NCBI RefSeq assembly: GCF_024713975.1
Contig: NC_091113.1
Span: 12,412,501 to 12,476,500 of the forward strand
DNA: 64,000 bases
DNA from: Paralichthys olivaceus
Taxonomy: Eukaryota > Chordata > Actinopteri > Pleuronectiformes > Paralichthyidae
Reading direction: 5' to 3'
Shown here: in pieces, positions 9,280 through 21,187 of the stretch
Layout: each line of letters opens with the position of its first letter
Position numbering within the stretch: position 1 is the stretch's first letter
Notes under the pieces: generated by a model
The model's input: only the letters and a program-made list of their open reading frames with translations
What the model was told of the DNA's origin: nothing
The model's database searches: none
Translations under genes and position numbers: made by a program

Positions 9280-11830
9280 AGGGGTTTATGATCTACACTG
9301 CAGCCAGCCACCGGGGATGTCGGCCACTGACGCATGTAAAAACGCACACGGTCTGCAGGTGAAGTGGCTGCAGATGCATTGACCCATCAATCCACCTGAG
9401 AGAAATGAATGTGCACGCTTGTGATTTGTCACTGTGATACATCGTTGTTGTTCCCAGGCACAAATAACAATGAGGTGGCGTGTTGCTTTAATATCTGTGT
9501 TTAACTGCTGATCCGTGCTGCTGGCAGATTTAAAGTGAAGTTCTATTACATAACCGTCTTGTTGCAACAGCTGATTTACAGCAGCAATATGTGTGTGTGT
9601 GTGTGAGTATAACTCGTGTGCAGATAGGCCTGCGTCAGTGGGGAAATGTGATGTAGTGTCTCTGATGCAGAACCGGATTCGTCCTCGCTCGTCTGTTGCT
9701 GCAGCTGCAGACATCATTTTTTATATCGGCGCTGCATGCTGGCAGCACGCCTGGCAGCCCCTCTCCTGTCCCGCTTTCCACCTCTACCCCTCCCTCTTTT
9801 CACCTCTTTTTATGTGTCTTACTCGTCCCCTCACACAAACACACGTCTCTGTTCCTTCCTCAGATCTGCCTGAGTGGTGCAATGATCTCGTCTGTCTGGC
9901 CGAAAGAAATGGGGGGAGGGGATTCTGTGTTTTGACATCATTTCAGGCAGCGTGTTCGAGACATGACAAAAACTAACTGCTGTGTGTGTGCTAATGTGTG
10001 TGTGTGCTTTCAAATTCCCCTCCTGTTACTCAGTGTGAATCCAGCTGCAAAGTGCTGCACAGGAAGTGGTTTAACAATGGTCTAGTTTTGACAAGAGAAC
10101 ATGAACACACACACACACACACACACTCTCAGCCATGTTGTCATACCGAAAATTGTGAATCTCGTCAATGATTTTGTTTATTCCTGCTCGTCTAGTCTTA
10201 ACTGAGCCTAAACAAAAACAGTGACGAGTAACGCACGACTGCAGTTCAAATGTTATCATCCGTTTTGTGAAGCGAATGACACAGACGCTAACTATGAGAA
10301 TGTAGAATTAAAAAAAAGCATCTTCTACTAAATACTGCAATAAATCTGTAAAATATTAATTAATGCAACAAGGTAACAATAAAAAACAAAGATTAGATGG
10401 ATGTTTTGGTAAAAATATGTTTAAATTGTGAATTAAAAGACATCCCTGACCGACATGGGTTCCAGTTTGGTCCTCATAAGTGTAAGAAACACATGAATAC
10501 ACAAACACACACAAACTAACACACGCTAATCCGGGTATGACGCAATCCTCTGAGCAGCTCCGTGTCATCATCAGTGAGACCCAGAGCGACCCACACATGC
10601 TGCCTCATGGACACTGGACAGCAGAGTGTGTCCATATCTACTGTCTATCCTGCACAGCAGCAGCAAACTGAACTAAGCCACAGCACAGTGATGTCACACT
10701 ATATATATTATATACACTATATGCTGTGTAAATCTTGTTTACAAGCTTATTACTGTTGCTGCTGGAAAACATGCGAGCTCACACACTGTTTAATGAGATG
10801 TTCAACATGACTACTTCCAAAAAGTGAAGCCAAAGTTTCTTGTTCGCCCCCTAGTGGCTGGCTGCAATTTGTCATGAATTCTGCCTTCTCCACATTAACG
10901 AATGGGACAAGAGTCAACAAAAAAGTTATGACAAAAGATTGTTTCTGTCATTTTGGGTCTTGTCACAGTGGACAGGGACTTTAGATGTAGTTATATTTTA
11001 ATTTGCAGCTATGAACCTGCAGCACAGTCGATGTTTTGAACATGTTTAGATACACAGCATCATTAGCCTGGAGTAGCATCCACTCACTAACTCCACTAAC
11101 TCCTGGGTAAAAAGTTTGCTCTTATCTTGTTGCTAACATTTTCTGTTGTTTAGTTTTGGGAAGCTTGCACACATCAGAAATTGAAATGCTCTGTATTTAG
11201 CTTGTTCTCTGTGGGGGGTTTGTATTACAATTAATATAAATATATTGATTTGCTGCTTTGAATAATACAGTTAATTATTTTTCATTGATTTTTCACCTCT
11301 GTGAGATTCTAAAATATATTAGAATTATACAAAAGTGTAGCAGGTTAATTTGTTATCTTATTGATTGTCTTACGGCTCAGTTCGTTATACTTCCAGCTTC
11401 TTTTTGTGATTGAAATCAATTATTTTTATATTTACATTTTTGATTCAACACAGCGGAGAAAAAGCAAAAGATATTTTATAACTTGATATTTACATTCAGC
11501 ACATATGAAACAGATACTAAAGAAAAGGGACTATAAACAACATACATGCGTATAAAATATGTAAAGTGAAGCGAAGGGGAAGAATGTGTGAACATGATTT
11601 AAAAACCTGTGAGATCAGTGGGAGCAAGTTCTGCTTTGACCTTGAAGTAACCTTTCCAGTGATAACATTGTGTGGGAACTGTTTTGATTAATAATGATGC
11701 TGGTTTACCATCAGTGACTGCATATATCCTGTACTGGTGAGTAATACGCTAACAGGTGGAGAGTTTACTGTTATTTGATCTGCTTCTTACACACACACAC
11801 ACCTGTCAGATGAGAAGCTGAGAAAGTAGA
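9280..11830. other. no gene recognised
   Basis: Open frames at 9286-9976 overlap on both strands and lack recognisable protein features. A fragment of the GGTCCTCATAAG-type repeat lies at about 10440-10520. A CCCCCTAGTGGCTGGCTGC motif typical of a fish repeat end is at about 10846-10866. The rest is AT-rich intergenic DNA. Confidence 0.4.
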
Positions 11831-11835
11831 GTAGG

Positions 11836-11952
<117 letters not shown>

Positions 11953-12039
11953 TAGATATAGTGTGTGTAAGAATGAGTCTAAAAACTGAAAGAATAAAAA
12001 AAAAGAGAGAAATAAATGATTAAACACTAATATTACATG

Positions 12040-12178
12040 AATAGATTGATGGATGCAGCGATGGATGGGTTGATGGATGGATGCAGGGATGGATGGATGC
12101 AGCGATGGATGGGTTGATGGATGGATGGATGGATGGGTGGATGGATGCAGCGATGGATGGATGGATGGATGGGTCTGC
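12040..12178. repeat. GGAT-based minisatellite with higher-order structure
   Basis: A (GGAT)n base repeat is broken at intervals by GCAGCGATGG and GGTTGATGG. These variants recur about every 46 bp (at 12055, 12101 and 12147). The pattern therefore suggests a compound minisatellite rather than a simple tetranucleotide repeat. Confidence 0.85.
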
Positions 12179-12308
12179 AGGACGGGTGACGTCAGCCTTG
12201 TAAACTGAGGACATAATCCTCTGAACACCAGATCGCTCCTTCAGCGTACCACCTTGACATCTAGTGGTCGGTTGTTAGAACAACACTATTTAGTTTTCTT
12301 CTTTGGCT

Positions 12309-12668
12309 TTTAAAGGTCCAGTGTGTAAGATTTAGGTGAAAGGGAACTATTGGCAGAAACTTCATGTAGAATAATTCTCATGATGTTTTCACTAGTTCAT
12401 CTAAATTGTATGAATTGTAGTTTTCTTTAGCCCAGAAAAGGCCCTTTATATTTAAATACTTGATATTTACATGGAGGGGACCCTCTCTACGGAGGCCGCC
12501 ATGTTTTTTACATTAGTTCAAACTGAACAAACTTTTGAGGTTTTATGAAAAACTGAAGTCCACCACACGTTCTTTGTCATATCTGGAAGGGGAGGGTGAA
12601 GGGTATTCAGCTGCAACATGCAACTTCAACTCTATATATCACAAAATTCGACACACTGTACCTTTAAA
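12309..12668. mobile_element. MITE with TTAA-flanked termini (copy 1)
   Basis: A 360-bp element has inverted ends: left TTAA|AGGTCCAGTGTGTA, right CACACTGTACCT|TTAA. TTAA at both flanks is the target duplication of piggyBac-type elements. There is no transposase frame. The interior contains GGACCCTCTCTACGGAGGCC and TGCAACATGCAA, both shared with copy 2 at 45453-45740. The family is a very common teleost repeat; the superfamily placement rests only on the TTAA and the termini. Confidence 0.65.
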
Positions 12669-12963
12669 GCACAGTAAAATATAAAACTGTATAATCCTAG
12701 TGTCTTCCACTCCTCAGTGTGACATCTGTGTGTCCTCGCGCTGGGCGTGTTGACCCACATAACCTCCACTGTGCCATGGAAATGCCAAGAAACAGGTAGT
12801 TGATGACACCTTATCACACTGTAGCACAATATGAAAAGATGCATGGGAAATTAAAATGAGGTCAAAGATAACGCTTATGAAATACACTCCTTATCTGTGT
12901 GCACATGAAATTACTGTTGGCCTTTACTGTCACTGTAGCCGACTGTACAAGTATGGAGTGATT

Positions 12964-12965
<2 letters not shown>

Positions 12966-13060
<95 letters not shown>
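12966..13060. repeat. long (TG)n microsatellite
   Basis: About 94 bp of pure TG. Confidence 0.95.
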
Positions 13061-13061
<1 letters not shown>

Positions 13062-13946
13062 AATATGGGTCGGACATCACCTGCTCTGCTGATGTTATAA
13101 ACTGGCTCCAGGCCTTATTGATGCTACGATGGCTGGCTACTGTCACGTGGGGCCAACTCCCACATTTCACAGCTGAACGAGCTGGAACGCTGTGTGCTAC
13201 TAAACTCCACAGGGTTTATCCTTTTTTTTTTCTTTTTACGAACAATACAGGATAAGATGACGTCTGTTCGGATTGAGACCTTTAAAACTATTATCAGCAC
13301 AAACTGCGTCCAAATCCTTTCCGAGGGTTTCTGGAGGCTATAGTTGCTCGTCACAGCTCAGTGACGTAGTCTGCAGACTGACAAGTGTTTGCAGAATCAT
13401 ATTTCTTTTTTTATTTGGTCATTTTCATCTTCAACAAGATGTTTGTTTATGTTTTGCAAGAATACGAATGCAAACGTGTATGAAATTGTCAGGTTTGCGC
13501 AGATATTTAAAGATTGACAGTGGCCTGCATGGGAACATATGCAAACAACAATCAACCCATTTTATTCCAATTTTTTCTCTGTCTTTGTTGGTGCTGTTAC
13601 TTGAGAGCTGCTTTCACCACGTCACCACATTTGCATGTTTTAAAGTTAGACAGCCGTTTATGTGTGCACTGTTTACATTATTCAAAAGCTACTGTCAGCC
13701 ATAAACAAAGATCTGTTACCAACACTGTCAGTATCGGCAGCTGATACCTCCCTATGTCGTTCACATGAGTCTTTCTCGCAATGCTTTGGATTTGTTGTGT
13801 TTTTTTCCGAATTCAAGACTGATTTTCTATGAGGCTTCAACTTTTTCCAGAAGGATGAGCCTGGATTCAGATTCTATTTTTGAGCTTCACCTCAGTGGGA
13901 GTTTCAGCACTTTGTTTTAACACCCATTCAGTCGACTCCTTGATTA

Positions 13947-16900
13947 ATGATGGAGAGTCGTGAAGGAGAGAAGGAGAGTCCAGAGCAGCAGCTAGAGCTC
14001 TTTCCCTCTTTCACTCAGACACTCAACGAGATGCTGAACACAGACGTCAATTCAGAGCCGCAAGAGGAACCTGAGCCTGAATCCAACCAGGAGACCCCGG
14101 AGCCTGCGAGCGGCCTCCTGCAGCTGAAGCTCATGGAGTCCCGAATACAGAAGCTTTACAGCAGACAAGTGGTGCTGCAGAAGATGCAGCACCTGAAGAA
14201 GACTGCAGGATGTAAAAGTGACACGACAAGTGAGTCAGCTTCTTAATGTGATCATTAAAAAATAAAAATACTTCAATCCAATTAGCTTGTGATCTGTTGA
14301 CATGGGACAGTTTGGCTTTCACAGAATAACATTTTGAATAATTATTAGACTCGTTAGGATTAACATTTTTGCAGAGCCTCACAAAATAATTTTGTGCAGC
14401 ACTATTGTTTTTCTCCTCTCTGTCCTGTTTATACCTGGTGATAAACAGCTGCTCACTGCAGCAAGTTGTTTCTTTTTTCACTTCCTTTACCACCAGTTTT
14501 AAATATAAAATGAATCTAAATCAGAATTTGTACTTTAGAATGTTTTTTGTTTTTTTTTCAAGTTAGTCATTTTATAAAATTGGACTGAAAGTCAATTGAA
14601 ATAAAAATGTTTTTATTAAGATTGACAGAAATTATACATGAGATATGCATGTGTCAGGTTTTATATAATTCTACTTTTTATTAGCTTTATAAGTTATCTG
14701 AGAACAGTTTTTATCCATAACTTCCTATTTGTAGATGTACAATAATAAGTCACAACTGACATTTACGTCTCCACTTCAGTGACTGGTGAGGAGAGTGGTG
14801 AAGTGTGTGAGCTGGAGAAAGTTCAGGAGGAGCTGCAGGAGCTGCAGCTTAAAAAGGAGCAGCTGGAGATGCAGATGCAGAACTTCACCCTCACAGCAGA
14901 CGGAGGTACGTTCAATATTCAAATAAATAAATAAACACAGCTTTCTCACAGGGATTTTATATATAGGACAAAACATGACATAAGTTTGAATAAATGATTG
15001 AATTAATAATGTTTAATTACAGAGTTTTTTTTAGAAATGACAAAAAAAAGACTAGGTATGAATAGGTATAAATACATAAAACAAGAATATAAATACAATT
15101 TTCTCACAGGGCTTTTAAAGGAAGGTCAAAAAATTAATTTTTTTTTACCAATAAATAATTAAATACAGTTTTCTCGCAGGATTTTTTTCCACAGGACTTT
15201 TTAAAATGAAAAATATGACAAAGTGACACAGTTATAAACAGATGAAAGTAAAAAAAATACAGATTTCTCAGAGACTTTTCTTTGAAGGACAAAAAATATC
15301 TAATCATTTCCTCTCAATGCATTTTATGAAAGACAATAAATAACATACATTTACATCAATAAATGAATAAACAAATTAATATAAACAGTTCTATTATCTT
15401 ATGTTTTATGAAGGACAAAAATGTCATAAATATAAGTAAGTCAATAAATAAATAAAAAAATAAAACTGTTATATAGCATGGTTTTTTTCATGATGGACAA
15501 AAAATATAAATGAACTAAGAAATACTTTTTTATATTGAACAAAAATGAAATCAGCATAAATAAATAAAAACAGTTCTCTCACAGGGCTTTTTTTTATGAA
15601 GGAGAAAAAATGTCACAGATATAAATAAATAAATACAGTTTTCTTCTTTGTAAAATATTGCTGCGCATCAAAGTGTAATGGGCTTCTCTCTGACACCGTG
15701 TCCTTCCACCAAGTTTTTTCAAAATCTGATCAGTTGATTCATGATTTCATTGTCGTCCGTGTGTCTTTTATTCGGATTATGCAAAAACTACTGAACCGGT
15801 TTGATCAAAATTTGGTGGAAAGACGGAATATGGGCTAAAGAAGAACCATTAACTTTTTATCTTTGGATTGGATTTTTGTTTTACTTTCTTTAACATTGCG
15901 AGACAGAGAGTCTAGGTTTAGGTTTGAGTTCCCTGAGTGTCCCTCTAGTTCTTACTGCATCTATACTGTCACTGTTTTTCTCTATCAGGTCAACAGGATG
16001 AATGTCCAACTATTTATAAAACTGAGACGCCCTATGGAGGGATCTACACGCTGCCACCTTCTCAGCTGACACAGGGGAACACCACAGTGAAGCAGAGTGT
16101 AAAAACTACTCCCGAGGCAGAAACATCCCCCACCCCCCCACCCCTCGTTCCAGGTGGGTTTTACAGATATACTCAAAGTACACATGTACCATATGTATAT
16201 ATATCATGTATTTAAATATCCTGCTTTCTATTAGGGCTAATAACAGTGTAATCTCTGTCTCTCTTAGTGGAAAGCCTGGGTTCGATGTCAGACTTCACCC
16301 GCTGTCCATCCTGTAACGAGGTCGTCTGTACAGTAACCCACACCACACACAGCGACATAACGTGTCTGCTGTGTTGTTTGTGGGCCTCGATTGGGTAGCC
16401 AACTTTCTTTTTTAACCTTGCTAGACTGCAGCACTAAAACATTAGCGTCTTAAAGTTACAACTGAACAGTTGCAGTTTTTGCAGGAAGTAAGATCAGTAG
16501 TTGCAAAGATGGAAGACTTGACCGCCCCCCAAAAGTGAAGCCTTGGTCAGAAATCCAGGCTAGTACGTGGGAAATCACTTTTTCTCAAAGTTGTTGAGGA
16601 GTTTGGTTTTATTTGCTTTAAAAAGGGGGAGAAATGTGATGATTGACAGCTCAGACTGACTCACGATTGGTCGAGCACGTCTCAACCTCGATGCTGCAGC
16701 TCCACCCCCCATCGCTGGCTGCAAATAGGCAAGATTGATTGTAAAACTTAAAAAGAGCCAGGTTCATGGTTGAAGGACAGAAATGAGAGTGATATCTACC
16801 CTCTCCTCTTACAGTCTAAGTAGTTAAAGACACTGCTGTTGCAAAAGTTTCAGTTTGAACCCTGAGCCTCAGACATCATGTTCTCTCTTCCTGTCAGGTG

Positions 16901-17006
16901 TGTAGCAGGCTGCTGTCTGATCCCTTTCTTCCAGAAGAATTTAAGGAACATCCACCACCATTGTCCCCGGTGTCAGGCTCACATACACACCTACCGGCCA
17001 CTCTGA
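13947..17006 (+). CDS. LITAF-domain protein with N-terminal coiled coil
   Basis: Five exons (13947-14229, 14780-14905, 15989-16153, 16268-16394, 16898-17006) join in frame to 269 aa with consensus splice sites. Residues about 192-269 form a complete LITAF/SIMPLE-type domain: a CPSC knuckle, a Cys-rich moderately hydrophobic centre (ITCLLCCLWASIG then CVAGCCLIPFF), and the closing HHCPRC with HIHTYRPL at the C-terminus. In this family the paired knuckles bind zinc and the hydrophobic centre inserts in endosomal/lysosomal membranes. Residues 56-86 and 105-130 are heptad-rich and probably coiled coils. A stretch of about 50 aa with PPP precedes the domain, in place of the PPxY-rich N-terminus of classical LITAF or CDIP1. 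The two adjacent ATGs at 13947 and 13950 are both usable. The upstream tract is pyrimidine-rich and no earlier exon was seen. Confidence 0.8.
14920..15655. repeat. decayed tandem array inside a LITAF-like gene intron
   Basis: About eight units of roughly 75-100 bp repeat the order AATAAATAAATA, ACAG, TTCTCACAGGG, CTTTT, GAAGGACAAAAAATGTCA. Copies begin near 14924, 15071, 15150, 15240, 15360, 15445, 15555 and 15625. Each copy carries a TTCTCACAGGG that looks like a weak 3' splice site. Confidence 0.7.
15720..15910 (+). repeat. teleost interspersed repeat (CTTTCTTTAACATTGCGAGA type)
   Basis: It contains AAAAACTACTGAACCGGTTTG, GGTGGAAAGACGG, GGGCTAAAGAAGAACC and the end CTTTCTTTAACATTGCGAGA. 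A related minus-strand copy lies at 57395-57545. It sits immediately upstream of LITAF-like exon 3. Confidence 0.6.
16500..16760. repeat. probable interspersed repeat in the last LITAF-like intron
   Basis: The CCCCAAAAGTGAAGCC, GATTGACAGCTCAGACTGA and ATTGGTCGAGCACGTCT words recall a familiar fish repeat. The opening phrase also resembles AAAAAGTGAAGCCAAAG at about 10819. Confidence 0.35.
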
Positions 17007-19364
17007 CATTGACTCTCTTCCCCTGCACCTCATGAAGGAAACTCCACAAACCTTTCCACATGTTGCTTCTTTATACGGAGTTGATTTAGAGCCGCTCAGT
17101 GAAATGGGCCGGCATTCGACTACAACATAATTTTGCTCGACGACCCTGGTTCTGTGACGTGACACTGAATAACATGGAATTCAAGCTGGAAATGGAACTT
17201 GGTGAGTGTGTCAGAGACAAGTGCTGGTGTACGAACAATGCAGTCTCCTTTGTATTAGGAAAATATATTTATAGACACACATCGTTCATATGGAAAATGG
17301 AACTGAACTATTGAACAGATGCAAACACATGCAAATCACCTGACAAGTCCAACAAGGAACTGTATGCTCTGACAAACACAAGCCAAATCAAGTGGCCCTG
17401 TCCAATTTTTATTTGGAAAAGGCTACATATGTGTACAAATGCATGTATATACTTCTTTTCTTTTAAAGGTGTAAAATATTCTGTAATTAACTTCTGCAGA
17501 GGCATAGTTCACAGTACACCAAATTATTTTATTGACACATAAAGGCATACAGTACTTATATACACATCGCTTTTTTGGAGTATTTACAAAATACGGAGCC
17601 CATGGATGTTACACATGTATAAAAATATGCATTGCATCTATATAAATATATACACAATGTGCAAAACATATGGCATTACAAACAAGAGGCATGGCATGGG
17701 TGGTGGAGACAGAGAAGGAGACTCGGCTACAATGAAGAATGAATGAAGAATCATCTGATATTATACCAAAATACATATATTGTAATGACTCATCTTGTTC
17801 AGCTTCAGAGAAGAATTGTACAATGTTCACATGATGGTAAACAACATGGATGAATGAGGACGAGCGGGAGAACAGACTGATGTGGTTTAAACACACCTCT
17901 AAAATAACTTCATTTAATCGAATCCTCGCTTCACCACTCGGATAAAAAGTGATTTTGAACCAATGTGTGACTGTGTATGCAGTAAAGGCTCCTGCACAAG
18001 TAAAATCAAGGCAGGATTAGACATACAGTACAGTATATCCAGGGAGAGCCGCCATTATTGCTCTTAGCTGTCCCCGTCTGGCCAGTCAGCAACAAACACG
18101 GCCAACACTGGGAGCCGTAACATCGTCATGTAGATCTACTGCAGCCAAGAGGTTTGTGTCTGATATGATATGAACAAAAAAAACTCTGCAAACCAAAAAT
18201 ATACACATGAAATCATTGTTTACAGATTTTACACAACCGTCCAAACAAGATTACATGGTTTCTGCTATTACGTTTCAACCTAAATAAAAAAGATATTATG
18301 TTCCTCTGCCTTTTTAGGCAACAAAATATCAAATCTGCCTTAAAGCAGACACACTGAAGAAGAAAACAACAATGACCTCATCGTCTCACAACATGTGACC
18401 TATACCGTTTGTGACAAAAGAAAAACAACTGAAATACAACACAACAAAAAGTGTGTTTCTGTGCAGTATTTGGCGTAACTCTGGGTTTTGAGCACTGGTG
18501 TCTTGATGTGATGATAAAACGTGTTACTGCAGCAGTAAGAGCATCAAACTCTGACAAGACAGTGTCAACATAAAGGGCTCTCTGTCATTTTGCTCAGCAC
18601 TCCACATTATTGCTGATGTAAACAGCAAATCAAAGAAAAAAAAAACAAAAAACTTTTAAAATAAAATAGCCCAACTGACTTTTTATTCTGCCAGAAATGA
18701 CCCTGAAGTGCCGTCATGCCACAACTGGAGAGCACACGCCCCCTCTAGTGCCCACGGACGTAATTACATGATAAAGTGGTTAAAATGCGAGCATCACTTC
18801 ACAGAATGTGACTGATATAAAAAAGAGAGAGAATTAAAAAGAGCAATCTCGTTTCAAAGTGCCATAGAGAAGGACTGTATCAATCCTAAAAAGATATTTC
18901 GACTCAGATACTAAATCATTGTTTTGGCTTAGTGAGTGGGATATGATGTAATCCATGGGAGCGTTTATGACGGCTTTAGAGGGAGCTCAGCCCTCGAAAG
19001 GTGTGTGTGCGCGTTTGTGACTGTTTCACACCGACGGGACAACACGGATAAAAACAGTACAACAGTCATCAGAAGCCGTTTGAAGAGTAAACCTTTTAGA
19101 AGAAGCCGAATGGATTTTTTTGTAGATGTTTCATACAACTTGAGGGCGATGGCTGTGAAAGTGCTCGAAACGGTGCCCAAGATTAAATGTGGATACGATC
19201 ATGCACACAGAGACGCACACCGATGTTCATGCAGGAGACAGGAAGACGATTCCACGCACACAGACACACACATAGATCAACATGCTTGCTTCACTCACTC
19301 GCAGCGTCAGGAGACTTTGTTGACAGTCCACTGTGGCTGATGCATCACTGTTAGACGACCTTCA

Positions 19365-19605
19365 TCATCCGTCCATTCACTATCTACACCGCTTATCTTT
19401 TGAGGGTCGTGGGGGGAGATGGAGCCAATCCCATGTCGACAGCCGGCCTAATATAGAGACAAACAACTCCTATGTTAACACTGTCTCACCGACAAGTTTA
19501 TTTAGAGTCTAACCCTGCATGACTTTGGACTGGAGGGATTCAAACTGGGAACCCTCTTGCTGCGAGGCAACAGTGCTAACTGCTTTACCACAGTGCCGCC
19601 TAACT
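19365..19605. repeat. short interspersed fish repeat (CCATTCACTATCTACACCGCTT type)
   Basis: It starts TCCATTCACTATCTACACCG, then has GGAGCCAATCCCATGTCGAC, a TAGAGACAAACAAC block, a GACTTTGGACTGGAGG block, and ends GCTAACTGCTTTACCACAGTGC. This order is that of a very abundant teleost repeat, with the centre partly deleted. Confidence 0.7.
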
Positions 19606-19748
19606 GTCTGTTATTTAAACAAAGACCCTCCAGATGATGGTTGGTCTTTAGATAAATGGGCTGGAAGAAGAACAGACTAACTTATCAGCTACAGGCAAAC
19701 CTAACAGTCACATTTGATGGCTAGTGATGCAGTAGTTCCCCATCCTGA

Positions 19749-19798
19749 CACACACACACACATTCACACACGAACACACACACACACACACACACACA
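19749..19798. repeat. (CA)n microsatellite
   Basis: A CA run with ATTC and GAAC interruptions. Confidence 0.9.
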
Positions 19799-21187
19799 AA
19801 GTGCAGGGATACTGTAGGACAGCTAGATATAAAGCTCATCTTCTAAAAGACATCTTTCTTGATATAACTTGCAGCGCTCGCATGTTCACACGTATCACAT
19901 CTGCTTGTGTTTGCTCCCTTTCTACTGTTTCACGTCAGTTTACGATCAGAGGGGGAAAAAAACAGCTGCCAACTTTGTACGTAAAGTCCTATTTTTCGTT
20001 TTTGTCGAAAAGTACATTCAAAGTAACTTGGACACCAGCTGCAGTATCTCTATAGTGATTGGCCACATGATCGCTGCATCAATCACAATCATTTTTGTTC
20101 ACGATCATATTGGATATGCAAAGTTCACATTTCCTTGTTCTGAGGTGAATGAGGCGCATCGTTAGATTGCTCCGCCTCCGTAGTGCATAGCTCTCAGTTA
20201 GAGGGAGGAGCCTCCTCCTCTCGTCGTCTGACTGGAGTTGAGTCTTTTTGTTCTTTAGATTCATTGGTTCATCAGCTTGACCGGAGGGGTCCCGATAGGT
20301 CAGAAGAAAACAGTCACATCTGATACAGCAAATCAGATTTGTCAGAAAACACGTAATCTACAGTATGTGGTAGACTGGACCAGTTTGAACAGGAGGCTTG
20401 ACCACGTCTCAGTTGGGAAATTGTAAAACTTGGTTCCGTGTCACGTCTGAACACGTTACATCGGAAAGGTAACAGACAGATTTGACAGTGCAGCACAGAC
20501 TGATTTTACGCCTGGGTGTGTGTGCAGTGTGACGGCTGCGTCTCCGATCTACTGAGTCTACATTTTCACCATTTATTCTTTTGTGAACCGAGCACGGTAC
20601 GTGGAGAAAATAGGCGAGACCTCGACTCTCTAGAGGAGCAGCGCAGCTCACACTCAGGAGACGCAACTGAGACACGTGGCTCACACAGCCAGTGTGGCCG
20701 AGGCGTTAGTCTAAGTGTTTCTTAATGAAGTGGACACCAGCTGAGGCTGCACTGACAGACAGTTGAAATGTGATTTTAACAGTATTTACAAACAGTCCAT
20801 GCTACCAGTCTTCATTTGGCTCTGTCTCTGTCTGTAAATCACAAATTCAAGTCTTATTACTTTAAAATCCCTTCATCACCTTAGTGATAATTTTCAGGCC
20901 ATAGTAGGCCTCTGTTTTAAAGCTGTGCAAACTCCTGCTTGTAGTTCAGCTTGATCAGTGCACTGCCTGTACAGCGTGTCTTCCTCTAGTATAGTGGGAT
21001 TGTAACAGATGTTAAAAGAGTGATATGGCACAGAAATGCCATGTTGTCTCCTTCCTTTGCTTCCATATTTAAAATGTTTAAAGTCAGCCTTAACTTGGCA
21101 AAAATGTTCTTTTTTCTTCTTCACTTCATCCATCCATCTTTCACTCTTGGCTCAGCAGCTCAACCTCCTCTCCTCTATCACCCTCTC

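Larger units (their letters stand above)
17520..21187 (-). other. mrtfb: probable long 3' UTR of mrtfb
   Basis: About 3.7 kb follows the mrtfb stop without a recognisable gene. An AATAAA (plus-strand TTTATT, 17528-17533) stands near the far end. Mammalian MRTFB transcripts are known to have multi-kilobase 3' UTRs. The tract carries a SINE-like repeat at 19365-19605 and a (CA)n run at 19749-19798. The left limit is uncertain, and earlier poly(A) signals (e.g. 18678-18685) may be used. Confidence 0.4.
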
